Shown: positions 52,711 to 62,161, counted from the first letter of the stretch. The stretch: 64,000 bases of DNA from Alphaproteobacteria bacterium (GCA_016793165.1 JAEULA010000061.1:1-64000); one strand, 5' to 3'. Notes: a model not told the origin generated them from the letters alone. Numbers and translations: made by a program.

Positions 52711-53351
52711 CGCCGCCGCGCCGCGGCCGCTTCATCACGTTCGAGGGCGGCGAGGGCGGCGGGAAGTCGACGCAGATCAAGCGCCTCGCGGAATGGCTTG
52801 AGGCGCGCGGGATCGCGGTCACGACCACGCGCGAGCCCGGCGGCACGGAGGGCGCGGAGCGCATTCGCGCGCTGCTCGTCGCCGGCGAGGTGGCGGCCTG
52901 GCAGCCGATGTCCGAGGCGCTGCTCCACTATGCGGCACGGGCCGACCATGTCGCGCGCGTGGTTGCGCCGGCGCTCGCGAGCGGACGTTGGGTCCTGTGC
53001 GATCGGTTCGCGGATTCCACCGTGGCCTATCAGGGTTACGGCCACGGTCTCGGCCGGGCCCGGATCGTCCGGCTGCACGCGCTCGTTCTCGGCCGCTTCA
53101 AGCCCGACCTGACTTTCATCTTCGATCTCGCTGTGGACAAGGGGCTGGCGCGCGCGGCCTCGCGCGCCGGCGACGAGACGCGCTACGAGCGCATGGCCGC
53201 GAGCTTCCATGCGCGTGTCCGTCGCGGCTTTCGCGCGATCGCGCGCGCCGAGCCGCGCCGCTGCGTGCTGCTCGACGCCGGGCAGGACATCGAGACGATC
53301 GGCCGCGCCGTGCAAGCCGCGCTCGTCCGTCGCCGCTGGATCGGGGCCTGA
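52707..53351 (+). CDS. tmk: Thymidylate kinase
   Basis: A 214-aa dTMP kinase. The P-loop is FEGGEGGGKST (~12-22), then the substrate motif TREPGGTEGAE (~41), DRFADSTVAYQG (~95) and the lid with Arg (RAASRAGDETRYE). It produces dTDP for DNA synthesis. It overlaps the dacA stop by ATGA and is followed after 1 bp by holB, the usual alphaproteobacterial order. Confidence 0.95.
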   Translation: MTPPRRGRFITFEGGEGGGKSTQIKRLAEWLEARGIAVTTTREPGGTEGAERIRALLVAGEVAAWQPMSEALLHYAARADHVARVVAPALASGRWVLCDRFADSTVAYQGYGHGLGRARIVRLHALVLGRFKPDLTFIFDLAVDKGLARAASRAGDETRYERMAASFHARVRRGFRAIARAEPRRCVLLDAGQDIETIGRAVQAALVRRRWIGA

Positions 53352-53352
53352 A

Positions 53353-54441
53353 ATGACTGCGACCGCATCGGTGCCGCCGCGCGCGAATGCCGATCTGCGC
53401 GGGCAGGGGGCCGCGGAGGCCGCGCTGCTGGCGGCATGGGAGTCGCGTCGCATCCCGCACGCATGGCTGCTGGCGGGGCCGCGCGGGATCGGCAAGGCGA
53501 CCCTCGCCTATCGTTTCGCGCGCTTCGTCCTGGCGCAGGCGACGGGCGAGGGGGCGGCCCTGTTCGGCGCGCCGCCGCCGGCCACCTCGCTGGCGATCGC
53601 CGCGACGAACCCCGTTTTCCGGCGCATCGCGGCCGGCGGCCACGCGGATCTGGCCGTGCTCGAACCGGGCATGATCCATCCCGACACCGGCAAGGAGACG
53701 CGCGATATCGTCGTACCCCATGTCCGCCGCGCGATCGACTTCCTGATGATGACGCCGGCCGAGGGCGGCTGGCGGGTCGTGATCGTCGACCACGCCGAGG
53801 AGATGAACACCAGCGCCGCCAACGCGCTGCTGAAGATCCTCGAAGAGCCGCACGCGCGCACGCTGCTGATGCTCGTGTCGCACGCCTCGGGCCGCCTGCT
53901 TCCGACCATCCGGTCGCGCTGCCGCCGGCTGGACATGCCGCCGCTCGAGCCGGACGTCGTTGCAGCGCTGCTCGCCGAGCAGGCGCGCGAGTTGCCGGCC
54001 GCGGACCGCCAGGCGGTGGCGCTGCTCGCCGGCGGCTCGATCGGCCGGGCGCTCGAGCTGGTGGAGGCCGACGGGCTCGATCTCTACCGCGCGGTGCTCG
54101 CCGCCGTCAGCGCCCGCGACGCGGGCGGCGACGTGCTCCACGCCATGGCCGAGCGTGTCGGCGGCATCGGCACCGCGGCACAGGCCGAGTTCCGCCTGTT
54201 CCTCGAGCTCTGCCAGCATCTGGCGGGGCTCTGCGCGCGGGCGGCGGCCGGCGTGCCGCAGACCGCTGCGCTGTCCGAGGAGAGCGACGCGGTCGCGCGC
54301 CTGGCGCAGCGCAGCGCCACGACATGGCTGGCGGTCTGGGACCGCATCCGGCGGCTGTCCTCGGCATCGGATGGCCTGAATCTGGACCGGCGGCAGACCG
54401 CCCTGGCGGCCCTTTTCGCGTTCCGCGAGGCCGCGGCCTGA
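53353..54441 (+). CDS. holB: DNA polymerase III subunit delta'
   Basis: A 362-aa clamp-loader subunit. The AAA+ core has a P-loop GPRGIGKATLA (~44-54) and the sensor region HAEEMNTSAANALLKILEEP (~138). The arginine-finger type SRC is at R-S-R-C-R-R (~182). The C-terminal helical collar follows. The Zn-binding cysteines common in E. coli delta' are not seen, as in other alphaproteobacteria. The downstream gap to metG is 88 bp. Confidence 0.92.
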   Translation: MTATASVPPRANADLRGQGAAEAALLAAWESRRIPHAWLLAGPRGIGKATLAYRFARFVLAQATGEGAALFGAPPPATSLAIAATNPVFRRIAAGGHADLAVLEPGMIHPDTGKETRDIVVPHVRRAIDFLMMTPAEGGWRVVIVDHAEEMNTSAANALLKILEEPHARTLLMLVSHASGRLLPTIRSRCRRLDMPPLEPDVVAALLAEQARELPAADRQAVALLAGGSIGRALELVEADGLDLYRAVLAAVSARDAGGDVLHAMAERVGGIGTAAQAEFRLFLELCQHLAGLCARAAAGVPQTAALSEESDAVARLAQRSATTWLAVWDRIRRLSSASDGLNLDRRQTALAALFAFREAAA

Positions 54442-54529
54442 CGCGGCGCGGCGGCGGCGGTCCGCTTGCCTCGGTCGCGCACGCCCTATAGGAAAAGGTC
54501 CGTCTCCTCCCGCCCCGGACACCGCGCGA

Positions 54530-56101
54530 ATGCAGCGTTTCTACATCACGACTCCGATCTACTACGTCAACGACGCTCCCCACATCGGGCACGCGTACAC
54601 GACGCTGGCCTGCGACGCGCTTGCGCGCTTCATGCGGCTCGACGGGCGCGCCGTTCATTTCCTGACGGGCACGGACGAGCACGGCCAGAAGGTCGAGAAG
54701 GCCGCGCGCGACGGCGGCTCGGAGCCGCAGGATTTCACCGACAAGGTGTCGCAGAACTTCCGCGATCTCGCCCGAGAGCTCGACATCTCGAACGACGACT
54801 TCATCCGCACCACCGAGGCGCGGCACAAGGCATGCTGCTCGGAATTGTGGCGCCGCATGGCGGCCGGCACGGCGCCCAACGGCGAGAGCAACATCTATCT
54901 CGGGAAGTATGCCGGCTGGTACGCCGTCCGCGACGAGGCGTTCTACGGCGAGGACGAGCTGACGACCGGGCCCGACGGCCGCAAGCGCGCACCGTCTGGT
55001 GCCGAGGTCGAGTGGGTCGAGGAGCCGAGCTACTTCTTCCGCCTTTCGGCGTGGCAGGACTGGCTGCTCGACTACTACTCGACGATCAACCCCGACTTCA
55101 TCGGGCCGAACACGCGGCGCAACGAGGTGCTGAGCTTCGTCAAACAGGGCCTCACCGACCTGTCGATCTCGCGCACGACCTTCAGCTGGGGAATCCCGGT
55201 TCCCGGCGATCCCAAGCACATCATGTACGTGTGGCTCGACGCCCTCTCGAACTACGTCAGCGCGCTCGGCTGGCCCGCGAACGAGGGGGATCCCGCAGGC
55301 CTGTTCGCGAAATTCTGGCCGGCCGACCTGCACATGGTCGGCAAGGATATCGTGCGCTTCCACACCGTGTACTGGCCGGCGTTCCTCAAGGCCGCGGGGC
55401 TGGAGCCGCCGCGGCGCGTCTTCGCCCACGGCTGGTGGACGGTCGAAGGCCAGAAGATGTCGAAGTCGCTCGGCAATGCGGTGAAGCCCGCGGCGATGAT
55501 CGCCAAATACGGCCTCGACCCGGTCCGCTACTTCCTGCTGCGCGAAGTGCCCTTCGGCCAGGACGGCGATTTCAGCCAGGCCGCGATGGTCCGGCGCATC
55601 AACACCGACCTTGCGAACGACCTCGGCAATCTCGGCCAGCGCGTGTTGAGCTTCATCCAGAAGAACGGCGGCGCCGTTGTCCCGCAGCCCGGCGCGTTCA
55701 CGCCGGAGGATCGGCGGTTGCTCGACGCGACGACGGCCTTGATGCCGGTGCTGCGCCACGAGCTCGGGCAGATGCAGGCATTCAACCGCGCGCTCGAGGC
55801 GATCTTCGCCGTGGTGGCCGATGCCAACCGCTATGTCGACGTGCAGGCGCCGTGGACCCTGCGCAAGACCGATCCCGCGCGGATGGCCACCGTGCTCTAC
55901 GTCCTTGCGGACACGATCCGTCGCGTCGCGATCCTGCTGCAGCCCTTCATGCCGCAGTCGATGGCGAAGCTGCTGGACCAGCTCGCGGTGCCGCCCGGCC
56001 CGGGGCGCGACTTCGCGCGGCTCGAGCAGGCCCTTGTCCCCGGGACCGCGCTGCCGCCGCCCGCCGGCGTGTTCCCGCGCTACCAGGAGGCGGCGACGTG
56101 A
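54530..56101 (+). CDS. metG: Methionyl-tRNA synthetase
   Basis: A 523-aa class I synthetase. It shows PIYYVNDAPHIGHAYTT (HIGH motif, residues ~6-22) and the KMSKS loop (GQKMSKSLGN, ~307-316). The C-terminal helical anticodon-binding domain has QAPWTLRK. The length is that of the shorter form with no C-terminal tRNA-binding extension. Its stop overlaps the GTG of the TatD gene. Confidence 0.96.
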   Translation: MQRFYITTPIYYVNDAPHIGHAYTTLACDALARFMRLDGRAVHFLTGTDEHGQKVEKAARDGGSEPQDFTDKVSQNFRDLARELDISNDDFIRTTEARHKACCSELWRRMAAGTAPNGESNIYLGKYAGWYAVRDEAFYGEDELTTGPDGRKRAPSGAEVEWVEEPSYFFRLSAWQDWLLDYYSTINPDFIGPNTRRNEVLSFVKQGLTDLSISRTTFSWGIPVPGDPKHIMYVWLDALSNYVSALGWPANEGDPAGLFAKFWPADLHMVGKDIVRFHTVYWPAFLKAAGLEPPRRVFAHGWWTVEGQKMSKSLGNAVKPAAMIAKYGLDPVRYFLLREVPFGQDGDFSQAAMVRRINTDLANDLGNLGQRVLSFIQKNGGAVVPQPGAFTPEDRRLLDATTALMPVLRHELGQMQAFNRALEAIFAVVADANRYVDVQAPWTLRKTDPARMATVLYVLADTIRRVAILLQPFMPQSMAKLLDQLAVPPGPGRDFARLEQALVPGTALPPPAGVFPRYQEAAT

Positions 56102-56904
56102 CCGGCCGGCCGCTGGTCGACAGCCACTGCCATCTCGACTATCTCGCGCGCGACGGCGGCGACCTTGCCGGCGTGCTCGCGCGGGCGCGCGGGGCGGGCG
56201 TCGGCACGATGCTGACCATCGGCACCAAGCTGCGCGAGTTCGACATCGTGCGCGCCATCGCCGAGGCCAACTCCGACGTCGTCTGTTCGGTCGGGATCCA
56301 TCCGCACGAGGCCGGGTCGGAGGCGACCGACGTCGCGCAGCTGGTCGCGCTCGCGGCGCACCCGAAGGTCGTTGGCATCGGCGAGACGGGGCTCGACTAC
56401 TTCTACGACAAGAGCCCGCGGCAGCAGCAGCAGCAGAGCTTCCGCACGCATCTCGCGGCCGCGCGCGCGACGGGGCTGCCGGTCATCGTGCACACGCGCG
56501 ACGCCGACGACGACACCGCGGCGATGCTGAGCGAGGCCGCGGGGCAGGGACCGCTGACCGGCGTCCTCCACTGCTTCACCTCGTCGCTGCGCCTGGCGCG
56601 CCACGCCCTCGATCTCGGCTTCTACATCTCGATCTCGGGGATCGTGACGTTCAAGAACGCCGAGGACCTGCGGGCCACGGTGCGGCAGGTGCCGCTCGAC
56701 CGGCTGCTCGTCGAGACCGACGCGCCGTATCTCGCGCCGGTGCCGGTGCGCGGCAAGAGCTGCGAGCCGGCCTTCGTGGTCCACACGGCGGCGCGTGTCG
56801 CCGAGATCAAGGGCGTGTCGCCGCCGGCGCTCGCCGAGGCCACCACGGCGAATTTCTTCACCCTGTTCGCCCGGGCGCGGGCCGCGACCTCCGTCGCCGC
56901 ATGA
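56098..56904 (+). CDS. TatD family metal-dependent hydrolase
   Basis: A 268-aa TIM-barrel nuclease. It has DSHCHLD (residues ~8-14), GIHPHEA (~67), GETGLDY (~96), HTRDADD (~132) and ETDAPYLAP (~207), the complete TatD metal set. Family members act as 3'-5' DNA exonucleases or on D-Tyr-related substrates. The GTG start (56098) and overlap with metG indicate coupling; the ATG of the MBL gene overlaps its stop. Confidence 0.93.
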   Translation: MTGRPLVDSHCHLDYLARDGGDLAGVLARARGAGVGTMLTIGTKLREFDIVRAIAEANSDVVCSVGIHPHEAGSEATDVAQLVALAAHPKVVGIGETGLDYFYDKSPRQQQQQSFRTHLAAARATGLPVIVHTRDADDDTAAMLSEAAGQGPLTGVLHCFTSSLRLARHALDLGFYISISGIVTFKNAEDLRATVRQVPLDRLLVETDAPYLAPVPVRGKSCEPAFVVHTAARVAEIKGVSPPALAEATTANFFTLFARARAATSVAA

Positions 56905-57686
56905 ACGTCCTCATGCTCGGAAGCGGCGGCTCGGGCGGCGTGCCGCTGATCGGCTGCCAGTGCGCGGTGTGCCGGTCGCCGGAACCGCGCAACAAGCGTA
57001 GCCGCGTGTCGATCCTGGTCGAGACCGGCGGTCGGCGGATCCTGGTCGACAGCTCGCCGGACCTGCGCCAGCAATTCCTGGTCAACGGCCTGACCAGCGT
57101 CGATGCGGTCATCCTCACCCATGCCCATGCCGACCATCTTCATGGCCTCGACGACCTCCGGGCGGTGAACTACCACCGCAACGCGCCCCTCGAGGTCTGG
57201 GCCGACGCGGCGACCCTGGTCGAGGTCAATCAGCGCTTCGGCTACGCGTTCAACCCGCCGCGGACCAATGCCGGCATCTGGTATGCGCCCGCACTGGTGG
57301 CGCGCGAGCTGCCGGTCGGCGCGACGACGACCGTCGCCGGGGTGGCGGTGACGACCTTCCACCAGCTCCATGGCGGCGATCGGCCGCCGACGCTCGGCCT
57401 GCGCTTCGGGCCGTTCGCATATTCGACCGACGTGCGGGAGATGCCGGAAGCGGGGTTCGCCGCCCTTGCCGGCATCGATACCTGGATCGTCGACTGCCTT
57501 CAGGACGATCCCAATCCCGCGCACAGCCACCTGGCGCAGACGCTCGACTGGATCCGCCGGGTCCGGCCGCGGCACGCCGTGCTGACCCATATGGGCCACC
57601 GGTTCGAGTACCACGACCTTGGCCGCCGACTGCCGCGGGGGGTCGTGCCCGGCTATGACGGCCTGCGCATCGAGGTGCCCGAGTGA
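56901..57686 (+). CDS. MBL-fold hydrolase, PhnP-like
   Basis: A 261-aa metallo-beta-lactamase-fold protein. The N-terminus carries GSGGSGGVPLIGCQCAVC with a Cys pair typical of PhnP/cyclic phosphodiesterase relatives. The metal motif THAHADHLHG lies at ~74, and HMGH (~232) near the C-terminus. In alphaproteobacteria this gene follows metG and tatD widely and its substrate is not settled; a cyclic phosphate is plausible. No phosphonate genes adjoin. Confidence 0.85.
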   Translation: MNVLMLGSGGSGGVPLIGCQCAVCRSPEPRNKRSRVSILVETGGRRILVDSSPDLRQQFLVNGLTSVDAVILTHAHADHLHGLDDLRAVNYHRNAPLEVWADAATLVEVNQRFGYAFNPPRTNAGIWYAPALVARELPVGATTTVAGVAVTTFHQLHGGDRPPTLGLRFGPFAYSTDVREMPEAGFAALAGIDTWIVDCLQDDPNPAHSHLAQTLDWIRRVRPRHAVLTHMGHRFEYHDLGRRLPRGVVPGYDGLRIEVPE

Positions 57687-57792
57687 TTGCGTATGATCAC
57701 GCGCGCAGAGACTAGCATCGCTCTGAAATGTCGGAATTAGAGTTATTTTCGATAATGTATGTTATGCGATCTTATGCGTGATGTGAGTCGCC
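57687..57792. other. AT-rich leader before mazG
   Basis: A 106-bp gap whose middle (57715-57780) is strikingly AT-rich in a high-GC context. It includes GATAAT and TATGTT hexamers, either of which could be a -10. No good -35 is seen at 16-18 bp. It is the likely mazG promoter region. Confidence 0.4.
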
Positions 57793-58617
57793 ATGCCGAG
57801 TTCCGCTAAGCCCACCGACATCGACCGCCTCCTCGGCATCATGGCGCGATTGCGCGACAAGGACCACGGCTGCCCCTGGGACATCGAGCAGCGCTTCGAG
57901 ACGATCGCGCCGTACACCATCGAGGAGGCCTACGAGGTCGCCGACGCCATCGCGCGCAATGACATGCCGGCGCTCAAGGAGGAGCTCGGCGATCTCCTGC
58001 TCCAGGTCGTCTTCCATGCCCGGATGGCGGAGGAAGCCGGCCTGTTCGACTTCGCGGCCGTCGCCGCGGGCTTGTGCGACAAGCTCATCGTCCGCCACCC
58101 CCATGTGTTCGGGGCCGAGAGCCAGCGCGACGCCCGGGCGCAGACGGTCGCCTGGGAGGCACAGAAGGCCGCCGAGCGCGCCGCCAAGCGCGCCGGCGGG
58201 TCGGAGCCGCCAAGCGCGATCGACGACGTACCCGTGAACCTGCCGGCCCTCACCCGGGCCGAGAAGATCCAGAAACGCGCCGGGCGGGTCGGCTTCGATT
58301 GGAAGGAACCCGGTCCCGCCGTCGCCAAGGTCGCCGAGGAGGTGGCGGAGGTCGAGGCCGCGCTCGCCGGCGGGTCGCCCGATGAGCTCGCCGAGGAGAT
58401 CGGCGACCTGCTCTTCGCGGTGACCAACGTGGCGCGCCTGTCGGCGGTGGACCCGGAGTCCGCCCTGCGGCGGGCCACGGCGAAGTTCGAGCGTCGGTTC
58501 CGCGCCGTCGAAGCGACGCTTGCCGAGAGCGGCCGACGCCCCCAGGACGCCACTCTCGCCGAGATGGACGCGATCTGGGACGCCGTGAAGCGCCTGGAGC
58601 GTGCGCCGCCCCGGTGA
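57793..58617 (+). CDS. mazG: Nucleoside triphosphate pyrophosphohydrolase MazG
   Basis: A 274-aa two-domain MazG. The first all-alpha NTP-PPase domain shows LRDKDHGCPWDIEQ (~19) and the metal-binding EEAYEVADAI with LKEELGDLLLQVVFH (~68). The second has the E-E-V-A-E-V-E repeat (~185) with ELAEEIGDLLFAVTN (~200). It hydrolyses aberrant NTPs to NMP and pyrophosphate. It follows an AT-rich leader and converges with the M20 gene. Confidence 0.95.
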   Translation: MPSSAKPTDIDRLLGIMARLRDKDHGCPWDIEQRFETIAPYTIEEAYEVADAIARNDMPALKEELGDLLLQVVFHARMAEEAGLFDFAAVAAGLCDKLIVRHPHVFGAESQRDARAQTVAWEAQKAAERAAKRAGGSEPPSAIDDVPVNLPALTRAEKIQKRAGRVGFDWKEPGPAVAKVAEEVAEVEAALAGGSPDELAEEIGDLLFAVTNVARLSAVDPESALRRATAKFERRFRAVEATLAESGRRPQDATLAEMDAIWDAVKRLERAPPR

Positions 58618-58627
58618 CCCCCGCCGG

Positions 58628-59803
58628 CTACTTGGCCGCCGGCAGGCTCGTCTCGACGAGACGCGCCCAGTAGCTCGCGCCGATCGGCAGGATCGCGTCG
58701 TTGAAGTCGTAGCGCGCGTTGTGGAGCATCCGGCCGCCCTCGCCGCCGCCGTTCCCGATCATGATGTAGGCGCCGGGCTTGGCCTCGAGCATGAAGGCGA
58801 AGTCCTCCGAGCCCATCACCAGCTCGCAATCGGTCTCGACCCGCGCGGCATCGCCCGTGATCTCGGTCGCGACGCCGACCGCGCGGCGCACGGCGTCGGG
58901 ATCGTTCACCAGCGCGGGATAGCGCCGCTCGTAGCGTGTCGTGGCACGCGCACCGAACGCGGCCGCGACCTGCCCCGCGATCTCGTCGATCCGGCGCTGC
59001 ATCTGGTCGCGGATCTCGCGCGAGAAGCAGCGCGTCGTTCCGCGCAGGACGACCTCGTCGGGTATGACGTTCCAGGTGTCGCCGCCGTGGATCTGGGTCA
59101 CCGAGACGACCGCGGCATCGGCGGGCTTCACGTTGCGGCTGACGATCGTCTGCAGCGCGACGACGATCTGCGCCGCGACGACGACCGGATCGATCGACTG
59201 GTGCGGCATGGCCCCGTGGCTGCCGCGCCCTTCCACGACGATCTCGAAGACGTCGTAGGAGGCCATCATCGGCCCCGCCTTGATCGCGAAATCCCCGGTC
59301 GGCCGCCCGGGCCAGTTGTGCATGCCGTAGACCGCCTCGCAGGGAAACTTGGCGAACAGTCCCTGCTCCACCATCACCCGTCCGCCGCCCTCGTTCTCCT
59401 CGGCGGGCTGGAAGACGAAATGGACGACGCCGTCGAACTTGCGGGTCTCCGCAAGGTAGCGCGCGGCGCCGAGGAGCATCGTCGTGTGCCCGTCGTGGCC
59501 GCAGGCGTGCATCTTCCCCGCCACGGTCGAGCGGTGCGCAAACTCGTTCTTCTCCTGGATGTGGAGCGCGTCGAGGTCGGCACGCAGCGCGATGGCGCGG
59601 TCGCTGCTTCCCGCGCGAAGCGTCCCGACGACGCCCGTGCCCGCGAGGCCGCGATCGACGCTGATGCCGAACGCCTCGAGCTGGCGCGCGACGAGCTCGG
59701 CGGTGCGATGTTCCTCGAACGCCGTCTCGGGATGGCGATGGATCTCCTGGCGCCAGCCGATCATGTCCTCATGGAAGGCGGCGATGCGATTGATGACCGG
59801 CAT
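58628..59803 (-). CDS. M20 family amidohydrolase (hippurate hydrolase/N-acyl amino acid deacylase-like)
   Basis: A 391-aa M20D metallohydrolase. Metal ligands are seen in HACGHDGHTTM (~99) and QPAEENEGGG (~133), with MHNWPGRPTGDF (~160) and the late GSEDFAFML (~330). These enzymes hydrolyse N-acyl amino acids, hippurate or IAA-amino acid conjugates. It is the last gene of a minus-strand run with a GarR-like reductase, 28 bp away. Confidence 0.9.
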   Translation of the reverse strand: MPVINRIAAFHEDMIGWRQEIHRHPETAFEEHRTAELVARQLEAFGISVDRGLAGTGVVGTLRAGSSDRAIALRADLDALHIQEKNEFAHRSTVAGKMHACGHDGHTTMLLGAARYLAETRKFDGVVHFVFQPAEENEGGGRVMVEQGLFAKFPCEAVYGMHNWPGRPTGDFAIKAGPMMASYDVFEIVVEGRGSHGAMPHQSIDPVVVAAQIVVALQTIVSRNVKPADAAVVSVTQIHGGDTWNVIPDEVVLRGTTRCFSREIRDQMQRRIDEIAGQVAAAFGARATTRYERRYPALVNDPDAVRRAVGVATEITGDAARVETDCELVMGSEDFAFMLEAKPGAYIMIGNGGGEGGRMLHNARYDFNDAILPIGASYWARLVETSLPAAK

Positions 59804-59831
59804 GGCGGGATCCCCGGATCGTGTCGTCGAG

Positions 59832-60701
59832 TCAGTCGTTGGCGAGGAGGTGGATGAGGCTCGAGGTGTCCCATCGGCCGCCGCCCCTCGCCTGCACCTG
59901 GGCGTAGAACTGGTCGACCAGAGCGGTCGCGGGCAGGCGCGCCTTGTTGCGCTTGGCCTCCGCGAGGCAGATGCCGAGATCCTTGCGCATCCAGTCGACG
60001 GCGAATCCGAAGTTGAACTTGCCCTCCACCATCGTCTTGCCGCGATTGCTCATCTGCCACGATCCGGCGGCGCCGGCGGTGATGACGGACAGCACCTTGT
60101 CGACGTCGAGCCCCGACTTGCTGGCGAAGTTCATGCCCTCCGACAGCGCCTGCAGCAGCCCGGCAATGCAGATCTGATTGACCATCTTGGTCAGCTGGCC
60201 GGAGCCCGCGGGGCCGATCAGCGTGCAGGCCTTGGCGTAGACCTTCAGCGCGGCCTCGGCCTTCGCATAGGTCGCCTCGTCGCCACCGACCATGATGCCG
60301 AGCTGGCCGTTCTCGGCGCCTGCCTGGCCGCCGGACACGGGCGCGTCGAGGAAACCCAGTCCGCGCTTCTTCGCCTCGGCGTCGAGCTCGCGGGCGATCT
60401 CGGCGGAAGCCGTGGTGTGGTCGACGAAGATCGCCCCCTTGGCCATGGTCTTGAACGCGCCGCTGTCGCCGAAGACCACCGAGCGCAGGTCGTCGTCGTT
60501 GCCGACGCACGCCATCACGAAGTCCTTGCCCGCCGCTGCCTCGGCCGGAGTCGCGGCGGCGACGCCCTTGTGCTTGGCGACCCAGGCATCGGCCTTGGCG
60601 CGCGTGCGGTTGTAGACCGTGACCTCGTGGCCGGCCTTGGCCAGGTGCCCGGCCATCGGGAATCCCATCACGCCAAGGCCCAGGAAGGCGATCTTCGCCA
60701 T
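59832..60701 (-). CDS. 2-hydroxy-3-oxopropionate reductase/3-hydroxyisobutyrate dehydrogenase-like
   Basis: A 289-aa beta-hydroxyacid dehydrogenase. The Rossmann motif is GLGVMGFPMA (residues ~8-17), DAPVSGGQAGAENG (~118) is the substrate loop, and the catalytic Lys is in GQLTKMVNQ (~170). N-R-T after the second strand (VYNRT) suggests NADP(H). It reduces tartronate semialdehyde or oxidises 3-hydroxyisobutyrate. It is downstream of a lone groES with a 115-bp gap. Confidence 0.88.
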   Translation of the reverse strand: MAKIAFLGLGVMGFPMAGHLAKAGHEVTVYNRTRAKADAWVAKHKGVAAATPAEAAAGKDFVMACVGNDDDLRSVVFGDSGAFKTMAKGAIFVDHTTASAEIARELDAEAKKRGLGFLDAPVSGGQAGAENGQLGIMVGGDEATYAKAEAALKVYAKACTLIGPAGSGQLTKMVNQICIAGLLQALSEGMNFASKSGLDVDKVLSVITAGAAGSWQMSNRGKTMVEGKFNFGFAVDWMRKDLGICLAEAKRNKARLPATALVDQFYAQVQARGGGRWDTSSLIHLLAND

Positions 60702-60816
60702 GTTCAGATCCTCATTTCGGTGCGTGTTCCAATTCGCCGGCTGGCGCGCGGCGGCGGCTTCGGCGAGGCGCGCAGGCCGAGCCGGCCCGCGCGACGCCCC
60801 GCCGTCGGCACGATCC

Positions 60817-61110
60817 TCAGTCGATCACGCCCATGATGTCGCTCTCCTTCATCACGAGAAGATCCTTGCCGTCGATCTTGACCTCGGTGCCCGACCACTT
60901 GCCGTAGAGGATGACGTCGCCGACCTTCACGCCCATCGGCGTCAGGCGGCCGGACTCGTCGCGCGCGCCCGGGCCGGCGGCAACGACCTTGCCCTGCATC
61001 GGCTTCTCCTGCGCCGTGTCGGGGATGATGATCCCGCCCTTCGTCTTGGCCTCCTGTTCGAGGGCCTGGACGACGACGCGGTCGTGGAGCGGACGCAGCT
61101 TGATGGCCAT
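60817..61110 (-). CDS. groES: Co-chaperonin GroES
   Basis: A 97-aa co-chaperonin with the usual N-terminus (LRPLHDRVVV), the mobile loop (TKGGIIIPDTA), and the C-terminal YGKWSGTEVKIDG and VMKESDIMGVI. It caps GroEL. No groEL follows: the next gene downstream is the GarR-like reductase. There is no CIRCE-like inverted repeat in the 39 bp before its start. It is thus an orphan copy, or groEL lies elsewhere. Confidence 0.95.
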   Translation of the reverse strand: MAIKLRPLHDRVVVQALEQEAKTKGGIIIPDTAQEKPMQGKVVAAGPGARDESGRLTPMGVKVGDVILYGKWSGTEVKIDGKDLLVMKESDIMGVID

Positions 61111-61149
61111 GGGGGATGTCTCCTGGTGGGTTGGGGTTCGTGCGGGCGT

Positions 61150-62124
61150 TCAGTCGACGATACGCGCGAGCGTGACCATGTCACGCCCCTTCGCGATCAC
61201 CGGCGTCGGCATGAGAATGACACACTCGTCGAATGGAGCGGTAAGCGTGCGATCGCCGTCGAAGGCGATCGGGGCTCCGGCGGGCAGCGTCTCGAAAGAC
61301 ACGAAGTCTCGCGCAAAACGTGCATCGTCGTGGACCGGGCGGAAGACCTGCTCGACGCGGAACCGGCGCGTCGGTGCGGCCGCGGCCGGGGCGGGCCGAT
61401 GGGCGGCGACGAAGTCGCGGTCGAGCGTCCCGCATGCGGCGAGGAAATCGAGCGCGACCTGCAGGGCGGTATCGCCGGCCGCCGCGTCGAGGTGCCGTCC
61501 GCATTCGACCACGAGACACGTCGCTTCGGCGCCTGCGTCGCCGAAGCGGCCGCGCTCGGCCATCGTCAGGCCGGAATACTGGCCGCCGCCGAGCAGGACA
61601 TGCGCGGACGGACCGCCCACCTGCTCCGCCAGCACCCGTGCCCGCGGCAGGTCGCGATAGACGAAGAACGGCGTCCCGCAATAGGTCGTCGAATGGATGT
61701 CGAGAAGACGGTCCTGCGCCTCCACGACGGGAAGCAGCTCGCGAACACGATGTGCTTCGAGCGAGACGAGGTCCCCGGCGATGACCTCGTCGGCCCAGGC
61801 GCGATTGAGATCCCGGTCGACGAAGCGATGGCGGGTATGTCGCTCGGGGAGGTCGGCGCGCATGCGCTCGTAGGCGGCGACATTGCCGAGCCAGAGGGTC
61901 AAGGTCCCCGCCCGAGGGCGCACACCGCGGTCGAGCAGCCAGGTGACCGCGGTCATGCCGCAGATCTCGTTGCCGTGGGTCAGACCCGCGATCGCGACCG
62001 ACGGCCCCGGGCGGCCGCTGTCGAAGCGGTGCACGAAGTCGATGCCGGTATTGCCGCGCCGATAGGGCGCGATGTCGCGCGCCACCGCCTTCGCAGGCGG
62101 CGGGTCCCCGTCCCCTTTCCTCAT
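61150..62124 (-). CDS. Succinylglutamate desuccinylase/aspartoacylase family protein
   Basis: A 324-aa zinc carboxypeptidase-like amidase of the AstE/ASPA family. Zinc ligands are visible as GLTHGNE (~50) and LDIHSTT (~143), with the substrate-binding DRDLNRAW (~100) and catalytic Glu in LVVECGRH (~190). It cleaves N-acyl amino acids. It is 37 bp downstream of the substrate-binding protein gene, so the imported ligand may be an N-acyl amino acid. The start at 62124 (MRKGDGD) precedes a poorly conserved N-terminus. Confidence 0.8.
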   Translation of the reverse strand: MRKGDGDPPPAKAVARDIAPYRRGNTGIDFVHRFDSGRPGPSVAIAGLTHGNEICGMTAVTWLLDRGVRPRAGTLTLWLGNVAAYERMRADLPERHTRHRFVDRDLNRAWADEVIAGDLVSLEAHRVRELLPVVEAQDRLLDIHSTTYCGTPFFVYRDLPRARVLAEQVGGPSAHVLLGGGQYSGLTMAERGRFGDAGAEATCLVVECGRHLDAAAGDTALQVALDFLAACGTLDRDFVAAHRPAPAAAAPTRRFRVEQVFRPVHDDARFARDFVSFETLPAGAPIAFDGDRTLTAPFDECVILMPTPVIAKGRDMVTLARIVD

Positions 62125-62161
62125 CGCCGCGCGGTCCGCCGGCCCTGGAGCGACCGCAGCC

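Noticed and set aside
61111..61149. CIRCE heat-shock operator before groES
   Set aside because: No TTAGCACTC-N9-GAGTGCTAA-like inverted repeat is visible in this gap.
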